Shown piece after piece: positions 12,001 to 21,600 of a DNA stretch of 64,000 nucleotides. Origin of the DNA: Branchiostoma floridae (lineage: Eukaryota > Chordata > Leptocardii > Amphioxiformes > Branchiostomatidae); the NCBI RefSeq assembly GCF_000003815.2, contig NC_049992.1, positions 15,237,525 to 15,301,524 on the forward strand, given 5' to 3'. Below the pieces are notes generated by a model. It was not told the origin of the DNA and made no database searches. It worked only from the letters and a program-made list of their open reading frames with translations. How positions within the stretch are numbered: position 1 is the stretch's first letter; every line of letters starts with the position of its first letter. The position numbers were made by a program, and so were the translations under genes.

Positions 12001-13674
12001 CGCTGTTAGGCGTTATGCTTTTACCCTAGTCAAATGGATAAACAACAGCGTGTGGTTTTGTACTGTTTAGGATAACAATTTGGAGAGAGCAGCAGACTGG
12101 TTGTTCAGCCACTCTGATGAGCTGGACACCATGCCCATGGACACAGCAGAACAGGAAAGTCTCCCCGTACAAGCAACTCCACAAGTCCAGGATGGGACTG
12201 GAAGTACGTCACTCCTATAGAATCCAGGGCTCGAAATTCATTTTTGGGATTAGGTGCACTGGTGCACCCAGCTTAAAAAATTGGGTGCACCAAAAAATTT
12301 TTGGGTGCACAACTTAAATTTAAGTAGAATATAAAAAAAAACTAATAACAAACCTTAGTTACAAGCTATCAAATTCTTAAACAAGTAACATGACAGACAT
12401 TTTTATTATCTTTCTAACACTTAAATGTCAAGAATATGATGTACATGTATACTAGTATACTCAATATCTTTCCATACATAAACCTAAGAAAATACACCCT
12501 GTGCACCCACTGAAAATAATTGGATGCACAGTTCCCATTTTGGGTGCACCTGGGTGCACATGCACCCAGTATTTCGAGCCCTGGAATCGTAACTTTAGCA
12601 AAATTTTCATACATACTCATGTGATGCATTCACTAGCATATTTAGAATTCATATACAAGTTGATGTACAGAACCCAATTGCAATCCGTACTAGTAGATTG
12701 TCCTAGGACAAATTGCGATCGGAGTTTGTCCTAGGAAAGACTGCAATCGCGATCTGTCCTAGGACGATTGGTGATTCTACTAGTACAGATTGCAATTGGG
12801 AGTTTGTCCTAGGACAGATTATGATCACGATCTGTCCTAAAGCAACCAGCGTTTTGTCCTGAATCGCAATCTCTATTGTGACTTATATATGTGTCAAACT
12901 TGAAGTATCTGTTGTGCTTTCAGACTACCCTTAAGTTAAAATGTAACCATGCACTATCATGTCTAACCAGTTATTCCTTATGTTCTGTAGAGTACAAACT
13001 TGTAGCCTTCATCAGCCACATGGGAACCTCTACAATGTGTGGCCACTATGTCTGCCATATCCTCAAGGATGGAAGGTGAGACTTACCAGTGTGTCCAGAA
13101 CAAACTCCTGAATGGAATTAAATTGGGATATCCTTTTTTTTATTAGTACCAGTCATAATAAGGCCACACCAATTTTTATTTGTTGCTTCTCAGATTCGCC
13201 TGTCCATTTTTTCGGTCATTTTCATGAAAATAAAATAAAAGTCCAGAGAGAAAATAATATAGTATCACAAACCTGTAAATACTGCCAGTCAAATCCACAT
13301 ACACATAATTTTAGTCTAAAGACAATGCCTTTTATTCAGAACATAAGTAACAAATCAAAGGAAGGGTACATTGTATAAAATGTGCCACTTATCTCCTCAT
13401 GCTGTTGTTTTTTGTTATTTAAGCCATATATCTTCATCCCCAGACCTTTTGAAAAAAAAAAAAGATTTTGACCTGTCGGTCCAAGTGATCTAAAAAAAAA
13501 AAATCAAGAAGCAACAAATAGATTTGGGGTGGTCTAAACCACGTACCGAGTTATAGTGGGTACCATGTTTGATTTTCCTGCAATTTTATACATCATATAG
13601 AATGAGAGATGTAAATATAAACATGTTTTGTCCTTCTCACAGATTGGTTATCTACAATGATGAGAAAGTTGCAG
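72..13674 (+). CDS. USP5: Ubiquitin carboxyl-terminal hydrolase 5/13 (isopeptidase T), 3' part of gene, 17 exons
   Basis: A cysteine protease that disassembles unanchored polyubiquitin from the free C-terminus. Exons: 72-166, 1231-1424, 2931-3002, 3445-3544, 4849-4965, 5130-5177, 5779-5884, 6603-6660, 6855-6977, 7503-7591, 8310-8426, 8926-8967, 9846-9995, 11227-11408, 12071-12203, 12991-13075, 13643-13674. All junctions are GT-AG and keep one frame, giving about 581 codons that align collinearly with vertebrate USP5. Visible are [11 protein letters not shown] after the UBP zinc finger, the Cys box GNSCYLN, QQDAQEF, two UBA domains ([12 protein letters not shown] and [11 protein letters not shown]) and the His box [12 protein letters not shown]. 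The N-terminal zinc-finger exons lie before the window. The last codons and stop fall in the gap at 13675. The residue after DGR is Leu where vertebrates have Trp. USP5 and USP13 cannot be separated here; a pre-duplication ortholog is likely. Introns are filled with MITEs. Confidence 0.93.
366..573. mobile_element. MITE with TA target site, CTGTAAATGC ends
   Basis: Inverted ends CTGTAAATGCA and TGCATTTACAG, flanked by TA on both sides (364-365 and 574-575). The interior is rich in CGCGAA and CCACCGCGAAC. Related copies lie at 17505-17704, 26491-26730 and 47651-47847, with a left-truncated one at about 10996-11159. The TA target suggests Tc1/mariner mobilisation; this is inference. Confidence 0.75.
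605..1119. mobile_element. hAT-like non-autonomous element, CAGGGTTCTAGCCAGC ends
   Basis: Left end CAGGGTTCTAGCCAGC; right end GCTGGCTAGAACACTG. The 8-base flanks GATTGTAG (597-604) and GACTGTAA (1120-1127) match at 6 of 8, as expected of an old hAT insertion. No coding capacity. Same family as 3854-4243 and 35281-35617. Confidence 0.65.
1231..1424 (+). CDS. USP5: USP5 exon with catalytic Cys box
   Basis: Starts after CAG at 1228-1230 and ends at donor GT 1425. It encodes the segment TELEID...GEWATIQES and then the USP Cys box. The catalytic Cys codon (TGT) is at 1369-1371 within [11 protein letters not shown]. It ends in phase 2 and joins 2931-3002 to restore FRKRYFEDY. Confidence 0.93.
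1475..2700. repeat. Repeat-derived intron sequence with a degenerate tRNA-like segment
   Basis: This stretch of the USP5 intron opens with a Harbinger-type end (GGCCACCCCAATTTAATT). At 1821-1893 (+) it carries a tRNA-like segment with an A-box-like TAGCTCAATCGG and B box GGTTCGACACC, followed by a T run. The anticodon stem does not pair well, so I read this as a tRNA-derived relic rather than a working gene. Sequence near 2720-2860 is repeated at about 13210-13390. Confidence 0.4.
3854..4243. mobile_element. hAT-like MITE with 8-bp target duplication
   Basis: Ends CAGGGCTCTTGCCAG and CTGGCTAGAGCCCTG. The flanks repeat ATTGTGCC (3846-3853 and 4245-4252, one base ambiguous at the right end). 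It lies in a USP5 intron. The interior includes paired blocks around CCGTCAA and TGACGGAAAA. Confidence 0.8.
4498..4815. mobile_element. MITE, CAGGGCTCGAAAT ends, copy 1
   Basis: Inverted ends CAGGGCTCGAAAT and ATTTCGAGCCCTG, with internal palindromic GGTGCACCC blocks. The flanks TAACA and TCACA match at 4 of 5. Sister copies are at 5359-5677 and 12225-12583. It ends just before the exon at 4849. Confidence 0.75.
4849..4965 (+). CDS. USP5: USP5 exon with QQDAQEF motif
   Basis: 39 codons, phase 0 on both sides. It carries [20 protein letters not shown], the second conserved block of the USP catalytic domain. A MITE ends only 33 bases upstream of it, inside the polypyrimidine and branch region of its intron. 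Confidence 0.93.
5359..5677. mobile_element. MITE, CAGGGCTCGAAAT ends, copy 2
   Basis: Ends CAGGGCTCGAAATAC and GTATTTTGAGCCCTG. It is flanked by a perfect 5-base repeat ATAAC (5354-5358 and 5678-5682). The interior has mirrored GTGCAGGT and ACCTGCAC blocks, diverged from copies 1 and 3. Confidence 0.75.
5896..6181 (-). mobile_element. tRNA-headed SINE with 10-bp target duplication
   Basis: Read on the minus strand, the head (6181 down to about 6102) looks like a tRNA: an A-box region TGGCCTAGTGGGTAGAG and B box GTGAGTTCAATCC. A conserved middle and a 3' part with GGAGATGGGCGCCGCCC and GGGAAGGACTTTAAC follow. Perfect direct repeats TAAGTTGTAA flank it (5886-5895 and 6182-6191). It resembles the Deu-type SINEs of deuterostomes; that family name is from memory. 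The left repeat overlaps the splice donor of USP5 exon 5779-5884. Confidence 0.82.
7904..8158. mobile_element. Possible MITE, CTGTGGGCGT inverted ends
   Basis: Inverted ends CTGTGGGCGT and ACGCCCACAG bound a 255-base piece of USP5 intron. It contains GCTGACGTCACG and a repeated GATGTGCGAGATCCCTTTTG. I could not find a clean target duplication. Confidence 0.45.
9041..9367. mobile_element. MITE, CAGGGTTGGACAAGT ends, copy 1
   Basis: Ends CAGGGTTGGACAAGT and ACTTGTCCAACCCTG. Flanks GACAC and GACAT match at 4 of 5. Other copies are at 22459-22810 and 48577-48848, each with near-matching 5-base flanks. Confidence 0.75.
9846..9995 (+). CDS. USP5: USP5 exon with UBA1 domain
   Basis: Encodes a complete first ubiquitin-associated domain: [20 protein letters not shown], then [16 protein letters not shown]. 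It ends in phase 1 and continues at 11227 as DFAQPL, matching DFANPL of vertebrate USP5, which fixes that acceptor. A hAT-like MITE starts 45 bases after the donor. Confidence 0.92.
10040..10384. mobile_element. hAT-like MITE, CAGGCTTTTAGCCAG ends, copy 1
   Basis: Ends CAGGCTTTTAGCCAG and CTAGCTAAAAGCCTG. A perfect 8-base target duplication CTAGTTAT lies at 10032-10039 and 10385-10392. Copies at 20544-20896 and 23647-23994 share the interior AAGCATGAAATTCTGATTGA. Confidence 0.85.
10390..10600. repeat. Short copy of the TTACCTCCATGAAA repeat
   Basis: Begins TTACCTCCATGAAATTTC and ends CATGGAGGTATGAGGTCACC, the same ends as the 1.1-kb element at 57495-58578. It starts next to the hAT element at 10040, in the same USP5 intron. 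Confidence 0.6.
11227..12203 (+). CDS. USP5: USP5 UBA2 domain, two exons (11227-11408 and 12071-12203)
   Basis: The first exon ends with the UBA core [21 protein letters not shown]. The second continues [19 protein letters not shown]. Both splice sites are canonical (ACA|GTAAGCC and TTTAG|GAT) and phase 0. The 662-base intron shows no recognised element. Confidence 0.92.
12225..12583. mobile_element. MITE, CAGGGCTCGAAAT ends, copy 3
   Basis: Ends CAGGGCTCGAAATTC and ATTTCGAGCCCTG. Perfect 5-base flanking repeat GAATC (12220-12224 and 12584-12588). The interior is close to copy 1 in opposite orientation. It begins 21 bases after the donor of exon 12071-12203. Confidence 0.8.
12683..12870. repeat. 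GTCCTAGGAC palindrome-rich repeat, copy 1
   Basis: Several near-repeats of a roughly 30-base unit centred on GTCCTAGGAC with GATTGCGATC arms. The same motif set recurs at about 24175-24385 in a NOC2L intron. Each unit is self-complementary, so the tract could form a cruciform. Confidence 0.65.
12991..13075 (+). CDS. USP5: USP5 exon with catalytic His box
   Basis: Encodes [20 protein letters not shown] then CHILKDG. The catalytic His codon (CAC) is at 13044-13046. It continues at 13643-13674 as [11 protein letters not shown], which holds the USP Asn/Asp motif, and then the sequence breaks into Ns. Confidence 0.92.
13162..13534. mobile_element. Harbinger-like MITE, GGCCACACC ends, copy 1
   Basis: Ends GGCCACACCAATTTTTATTT and AAATAGATTTGGGGTGGTC, with further pairing through TTGTTGCTTCT. 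A TAA target duplication lies at 13159-13161 and 13535-13537. TAA targets and GG-starting ends fit PIF/Harbinger. Confidence 0.75.
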
Positions 13675-13774
13675 NNNNNNNNNNNNNNNNNNNNNNNNNN
13701 NNNNNNNNNNNNNNNNNNNNNNNNNNNNNNNNNNNNNNNNNNNNNNNNNNNNNNNNNNNNNNNNNNNNNNNNNN
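13675..13774. other. Assembly gap, 100 N
   Basis: Exactly 100 Ns, the usual placeholder for a gap of unknown size. It interrupts the last known USP5 coding exon after NDEKVA. About 20 further codons plus the stop should lie in or beyond it. Confidence 0.99.
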
Positions 13775-15202
13775 TCTTAAGCTACTTGCAAATAACTCGC
13801 GTATCTATTCCTCACAAGCAGTTAGCAAGAAAAAAACAGTTACTCGTTGGTTGACAGTTCCCTAAAAGTGAAAATCATACTACAGTAGTCTGTTCCTGGA
13901 ATTCATGATAAGAGGTGGGTAAAAGGATTTCACTGTCTAGAACTAGAAGGAAACAATATGCAAAGACAGTGTTGGTTTCTTTTTCATACAGTTGTTCCCT
14001 GTTCTATCTTTTGCTGGTTTCCAAAGGTTTCTCTTTTAAAACAGCGTTTGTGGAATTATGCACAGCTATATGGTAATGGTTACATTCAGTTATAGTTAAG
14101 TAAATTAATGTAAAATCTATGTACTGACACTCTCGAAATTACTGTCCTTAAAAACAACTACTGTACAGTAAAATACCAGTACTTTCAAGACTAGAACAGG
14201 AGCATGGGATACATGTATGTTCTCAACTATTACTTAGGTGAAGATTGATATAATTTATAGTTGATTTGTTACAATTTGGATTCTCTTGACCTATCTTCTT
14301 TTCTTTGCTGTATTGACCTATTTCATATTTTGCTTTTCAATGCAGCAGAAAGAAGTTGAACATCTTAATGTTAAAAGATTGCTTGTTTGTATTTGTACAC
14401 ACTTATTGCTTTGTTCCCAAAACATATTAGATTGATTAGTACAACTTAAATCTGTGTTTTCCCAGTAATATGAATTTTTTTATGACAGCTTACTTTGATT
14501 ACATTGTGCAGAGATTATTGCAAAATATAAAAATGGAACGAGAAGTTACCATTTAGTGGACTATCCTACCTATCAAAACAACACAAACTCCACACAAGTG
14601 GTTCAGTCCAAAGCTATAATTAAAAAGGACTAAGTAGACTGGTTTTGTTCTCATACAGAGCAGTAAAGGGAGAGACAATGAAAGACTTTAGGATATTTTG
14701 CTTTAGTAGCATTTTATTATATGAACAATGCGGGATATTATAATTACATTTGCAAAGCCTATGTCTTCTGTAGAGTACTACATGTTGTTACATGTAGAAA
14801 TAAAAGGTGGCCAAGATAAGCAATGGTGGTATTCAGAACGTAAGAGAGAGGAGTTTTATTATCACTAGTCCCCAGCACCTGAGGTACTAGTAATCAGAAT
14901 GTGCTTCACAATGCTTCAAAATAACAATACAACTGGAAAATCTGTCAATGTTGTTTTCCAGCATCTTCCACTGGGTAAATAAAGTTTATAACCTGAAAAT
15001 ACTTGTGATGGTCTTTTTTGTGAGTAATTCATTTTCTAGTAATAATACAATCTGTTGTGATGATACACACATCATCCTCTTGTGTAGTACCAGGTGCTTT
15101 CAAGAGATCTCTAAAAACCCAAGACTTTGAAACTTTCACAGCATTACCTGTACATATCGTAACATCCACATCTAATATCATTAAGGCCCCTGATTCATGA
15201 CC
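13775..15202. other. Convergent 3' intergenic region, USP5 and NOC2L
   Basis: 1.4 kb of AT-rich DNA without a credible reading frame. It should hold the USP5 3' UTR and the NOC2L 3' UTR on opposite strands. A plus AATAAA at 14978-14983 is followed by a T/GT-rich tract; another is at 14799-14804. Minus-strand AATAAA copies are at 14860-14855 and 14718-14713. If the outermost signals are used, the two 3' UTRs overlap antisense. Confidence 0.5.
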
Positions 15203-15622
15203 TTAATCTTCATCTGAGGAAAATTCAAAGTCTTCCACTATGTCCTCACCCTCCCCATCTGATGAAGACTCCTGCTGGTACTTTTGACTCCTCCTCTTCA
15301 CAGCATCACTTACTGCCTTCCTGTCATCCTTCTTCCCTTTCTTCTCCTCTATACCTTTGGCTGCTGGACTTCCTTTCCCTTGTACTACTGGTGACTCCAC
15401 CATTTCATCCTCTGAATCATCTTCCCCATCGATGTCTTCACTATCATCAATGTCATCAGAAGCATCATCATCATCCTGGCGATCAGCTGGTTTTTTCTCC
15501 AGCATGGTTACATGTTCCTGGTCAGACTCGCTGTCCGACTCAAACAGCCCCTTGAACTCATCTCTGTCCTCGTCGGTAGCGACAGCCCGGCGCTTGATGG
15601 TGGGCAGATCTGTGTCAGAGAT
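15203..15622 (-). CDS. NOC2L: NOC2L terminal exon, acidic tail and stop
   Basis: 140 codons ending in TAA at 15205-15203. It opens with [20 protein letters not shown], matching NFPEIKRRK of the human protein. Acidic and Lys-rich stretches follow, ending FEFSSDED. The acceptor CCCCAG lies just upstream of 15622. Confidence 0.93.
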   Translation of the reverse strand: MSDTDLPTIKRRAVATDEDRDEFKGLFESDSESDQEHVTMLEKKPADRQDDDDASDDIDDSEDIDGEDDSEDEMVESPVVQGKGSPAAKGIEEKKGKKDDRKAVSDAVKRRSQKYQQESSSDGEGEDIVEDFEFSSDED

Positions 15623-18600
15623 CTGGGGAAGGAGTACAGCTAGGTTAGTAGATGTGACTGAGGGGCTTTGAAGTAGTGCACATACATAGTGACATCATGA
15701 TACATATGTCTTGTTATTTTCATTGGGAATTTTGAAGTAGTACATGTATTTTTTTAAATTATACACTGGAGGATCTAAGGTAAGGTAAGGTATAGAGTGC
15801 TGTCATTATGATATTTTGTTGACAATGGATCCAGAATACAATGTCCCCATTGTTTAATCTCCAAGCAGATCCTATGGTATGATAGCATTATAAGCTGGCC
15901 GAAGGAGTGTAGCTGGCGTAGGAGTGTGCATTTCCCACCTTCAGCCAGTTTATGATACTATGTTATTCAACTGTAGGATCTGCTTGGAGATATTTAAGTT
16001 ATAATATGCACAATCCATGAGTTACCGGGTATTCAATGTGACAAAAAGATCATTCACTCAACTCTGGCTATTTGCAACATATGGTAACAAAGTTAATTTC
16101 AGTCATGTTTACCCTGTCCTTCCCAGCGATCTCGTGCATGAGTTCCCTGTCCCTGAGTTTCCTCCAGTTGTCGTGGAACTTGCTCAGTGGTGTCCCCTGT
16201 TGTTTGGTCTGACGCTCCCAATTTTCCTGTGCAACACAACCAAGGCAAACTTTCAACATTACAAACATCTACAGTTTGTCTAGCTAAGTGTATGCCTACC
16301 TGGCAGTGTCCTTTCACTGTTCAGGCCCTTTAGTCAGAACATATCTGAGAAATTCTTTTAAACAGACTCGTGTTGGGTGTATGGCTTGAAAATCATTCTT
16401 TCAATAAAAGAACATTGTTTTCGTCTGTGACCAGCTGCAAGTGCATGTATCTTGATCTAACAACAGCATCACCAGATTGAAATTGTCAGGCTACAGAGGT
16501 CGTTGGAGACCAAAGGAAATCCTGGATGGAATGTGTTAGGAGAGACTAAATGTGCGGTCTAACTAGGGTGAACCCACTGGACAGTGCCACATGGAAGCAC
16601 GGTGTGAAGAATAGCCGACTGCTGCCTACCCGTGTCAGGGATCCCAGCATCAGTATAATCAATTACTGGATACTACTACTTCTACTACTACAATGAAAGT
16701 GAATCTTGAATGTGAAATTGTTTTCAAAAACTCATAAACACATCATCCCTTAACATCATCCCTTAATAAAATCATCTGTTTTTACTGTGAAACAGCTTTA
16801 AAGGTGATCTCTTACAATGGCCTGTTTGTCCGTGAGGCTGAAGTTGACTGTGGACCGTCTGTCTGTGATGAACTTGCAAGTTTCCTGCACCTTGTCCAGG
16901 ATCTGTTTGATCTGACGAGTGTAGTTGGCCACCTTACACTTCTTCATGAAGTCCTTCATCTGAAAAATATGTCAAAGGCAAAAGACACTGGTAATGTCTG
17001 CTTTATTTGTAGCAGTATGGTCAGAAACAAAAATCAGCACTTCATTTCCATTGAATACGGCCTACCTATACTGTAGTATCATACATGATTTCAATCATGG
17101 CCAGGCTAACCTCGTTTTGGTGCCATGACCCCGTAACATCCAAAATGGCCACCATAACTGGAATTAAGCATATTACCTGACGGTGTGGGAGATTTTTTGC
17201 AACGATATAGTTTTTGCACTCATAACAACAATGATTTTAATCTTAATGTTTTGGTCAAGCTTTAATTTCTGATTATGTGTCCATAAAGTTTTACCTGTAG
17301 TATAGATGTCAGTACCAGTTCAGGGAAGCCCACAGTGTGAGACTGTGTGTTGAAGTAACTCATCAGCAGCTCATATAACTGATCTATAACACCATCCTGT
17401 AGTCAGCAAAAAAGTACATACATGTAATATGTCAAGATGGAAGTGTAGGAGGAGTCCACATCTGTCACTATGTATATGTGTACATTTGTAGATGTAAACT
17501 ACTACTGTAAATGCATTTAAGTTCACGAGGATTTAATGTCGCAGAAAAAGGACTGTTTGCGGTGGTTCTAAGTTTGCGGTAGCACCATGCACTGTAGTCT
17601 CTTACTGCCTTGGAAAAATGTTTGCGATGGTTCTAAGTTTGCGGTGAATTGGCAATGCGAAAATTGCGAACATAAAATCTCGGCGAAAATTTCTGCATTT
17701 ACAGTACGTGGATCCATGTGCAATCAGGCCTCTAGCCAGGTTGAATTTGGTCCTTATCCTGATTTCCATTGACGGAACCTTTTTCTCGTCATCATTTATA
17801 AATATCAGTCATTTCGTTCAATTTCAGACATTTTTATATCTTTTCTCACTGAACTTCAGCCATTGAGGTTGAAGAATAGTCTTAAATTTTTTCCATCGGC
17901 AAAAACTGTCATATGATAGAATGATGGGTGCTAGCTATAGTCCAGAGTGCAATACACTGTAGGTATAACATTAAATGTATAATGTAATATACATAATGCT
18001 GCCTACATGTACTTGCAAGAATTAAAATAGGCCCGGGTCTATGCAAGGTCAAACTTCAAACAGTTCAATACAGAGAAACAGCTTCAGACATACACATAAA
18101 CAGAGCAACTCCTTACCCTAAAGGCTTGTTCCTGCAGCTGTGCATTGGACAGTTTCAGCATCACTGCAAAGTTCAGAGGCTTCACACTGGTCTTGCTGTG
18201 CTTTTTGTTGAAGTCAGTTTGTTCAAACACCTAAAAAAAGAAAGTAATAACCTGTCTAAACATTGTGCGTCAGAAAAGTACAAGAACAGGACAGTCAATC
18301 TTTTTTTCAAAACTTTCAACCTTCACTTACTCACTCCAGGTTTGACATCTCGAATTCTGTGATCATGTCATGATCAGAGAAACTGTGGTCATGATGTTTG
18401 GGTGGTAGATAGCTCTTGGGGCAGAGAGTATGTGGTGTAGGTTTGGGCCACCTAGCAGCTTGATTGGGAACTGCAGGAGCCAGTATAGTGTCTGATTTTG
18501 AAAGGGAATAACTCAAGAAAGGGTTGTCATGATTTTTGCTAGGTAGATAGCTTAAGTGATGCTTTTTCAAACTTGTAACCCTACTACACATCTCAGTAGA

Positions 18601-21600
18601 AACCACTTCTATGACCACACATGTACAAGCTGAGTCTGACCTGCAGTATGAATGGTAGAACAGGGACGAAGGTGTTGGTACTGTCAGACAGAAGTGTCAG
18701 CGCTCGTACACAGTGGAACCTCAGTGGGTAGAACCTTGCAGTAGGGACTAGTCTGGAATTTAAAAAAAAAATACAGTTACAAGTCTAGGAGTGCAATGGT
18801 CTTCGAGCTAGTGTGTTACGCTGAAGGGCGGTTATACCAGCTATATAGATACAGATACACTAGCAGCTGAAAATTACATGTATCAAAATATGTTGACACC
18901 TTAAATGATTAAAGCACTATATGCCCAAATGTTGTGCCCTTGGAAAAGGCACTTAATGCCTATTTCCTCACTTCATTCAGGGATGGTCTCTCGACTGGAA
19001 CTAAAGCGGGAGGTTCTGTGTTTTAATAGGAGAGCTACATCTCAAGCACATTTAAAAGTTCCACTTATTGAAAAGAGTAGGAGTCCATCTACTTGAGTGG
19101 AGCAAACCTCAGAGTCCAGACTTACACAGCTTGCATTTACACTTATCAAATAGGTGGTTTATTGGTTGTAGGAGAACAAACCTAGAGAAAAAACAAAACA
19201 CCTTTTCTGTACCACTGTGACTTTGACAAAGTTTGAAGGGTATAAAAACTACAAGTGCCAATCTAAAGGTGGTATCTCGCTGCACTTGGGGCACCGGTGC
19301 GGCACTGCGGAGTTCTTTCACTGCGGCACTGTTGTGTTATTTTGGGCAATTTTTTATCATTTAGATTTTGCGCAATATGTAAGAGTATTACTTAGAAGAC
19401 AACAAAATACACAAAACCTAAGAAAATTCATTCTTTATCTCTGACATTCATTGAGTAATCTCCAAACCCTGCAGTGCCGCACGGGTGCCCCAAGTGCAGT
19501 GAGATACCACCTTAAGTTCTCCTAAGACCTACTTGATGGTCCCTATGATGACCTGTACCAGTGGGTAGATGAGTGGCTGTAGGATGTCAGAGGGGTACAG
19601 TGTACTGAGAACTCGGCACCACAGATACAGACAGTGGACGTACTGCCAGTTGTACACGGACTGGTAGTTCTCCTGTTCAAACAACCAGAGAGGAAATGTA
19701 AATAAAGAGTATACTCCAAGTAAGAACAAAAGTCATGATTATGGTTTTCATACCCAGCAAATGGTGCAGTATAGAAACAATGTTGTGTGAAGCTATAGTG
19801 GGACTTGAGGTACAGTTATGGAAATATATAAACTAACAATGTGTATTTTCTAGGAATGGAGGACACCAAAAATTGCAAGATATCCTACGGAAACTTGAAG
19901 ATGGATCAAATGCTAGCATGACAACAATTGTACAAAGCAAGCGCCTCAGTTCTCATCGAAATTGGCTGAAGCATACATAATTCAAGTGGATGTATATAGA
20001 TGCCTTGTTATGATATCTTTCCTGATGACTCCCTTCACTCAGCTAAAAATGAGTACCTAGCAAGGTTAGGGCCATCCCTCGGATAGAATGTTAAATGGAG
20101 GCCCCAGCAGTCGTATTGAGGTCGGCAGAATGGCAGCTCGCTCCAGACCCTTGCGATTTAGCCCCTATTGTAAACTCCTTGCAATTCAGCCCCTGGCTAA
20201 AAGGAGAGAATAGTCTGCCCACCCAATAACAATAACAAACTTTTTCCAAGACATCTATTTACAAATCTAGTTATCAAAAGCTGGAAGTTGTTTGACCTTT
20301 TTCTTCATCATGATGGCATTCCTGAGGTGGATGGCCAGTTGTCGGATGTAGATGAAGCCATGTTGGTATGTGGTGTGAAGGTCAAGGGCAAACAGCTCGG
20401 TGAGCGACCTCTGCATGAAGTTGATACCAGGCAGGCTGTTGGGGGAGGTGAACTTGGTGTTCTTCACGTACGCCAGGTACATTTGCTACAGACAAGGTAG
20501 AGACAACAGTTAGTTAAAACGTTTCTCTATGTGGTGTCCATCGCAGGCTTTTAGCCAGGCATGCGTCAACGCGTCATCTGGACGCACTTTTCTTACAATA
20601 ATAAGAAATTTGATGCCCCTGGACGCCCTATACTGGGGAGAAAATCCTCTGACAAGCATGAAATTCTGATTGACCAGGGATGCTACCAGGTCATCTGTGG
20701 TCACAGTCTTCTACTGTGACATCTGTAACAGTATTTTTGCCTCTTGAGATACCTTAGAATGCACTGTTTTAACTTAAAATCATCAAAAACTCTGCACCAT
20801 GGAAGGAGGATGCCCTCAGGCCCCCTACAATAGTTACTTACCGCGACTCACCAATAAGTTTGGACTCCCTATTATAAAATCCTAGCTAAAAGCCTGGTCC
20901 ATCGTGTGTGGTGCTGACAGGCTTTTTAGTTGGGATTTTATTATGGGGTCAAGATTTCTTGGTGTGTTGTGCCAAGTGATATAGACATGAGTATTGTAGG
21001 AGGGTCTGAAAGCATCCACTTTTCCTGAACCGAGTTTTAGAGAATTTTACTTTTTTTAGGTTAAAATGGTATATTCAAAGGTATCCTGAGGGGCAAAATT
21101 GCTGTCAGAGAGGTCACAATTGAAGAAATAACAAAAATCTCCTTAATTTTCATGTACATGCAGATTCATTTACATTTGTCAGTTTCTATGCTACTTAAGT
21201 TACAGCTGATAATGTTATAACACTCAGCTCCTACTAACTAGAATGACCTAGCTGTACCATGTATGGGCGTATTATTTACAAAAAGGAAATGATAACAATT
21301 AGATGGAAGTTATGTCCGGATAACAATTAGATGGAAGTAATGTCCTGATAACAATTAGATGGAAGTAATGTCCTGATAACAATTAGATGGAAGTTATGTC
21401 CTAAAAGCCAATCAATTATTCAAGAAAAAAAGTATCATTACCCTATTTGTGGCTTAATTTTACTTGTTTAGTAATCAAATGTTCCCCCACCTTGAGAATC
21501 CACTCCAGAAACTTGGCCTGTGTGAGTTTAGTGATCCTGTACACACAGAAGAAGGCGATGACTTGTACACTCTCCTCTCCTTCACTCCACAGGCTGATCA

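Noticed and set aside
15262..15671. Plus-strand Ser-rich frames opposite the NOC2L acidic tail (also 25381-25731)
   Set aside because: They are antisense shadows of Asp/Glu-rich exons whose splice sites and homology are on the minus strand.
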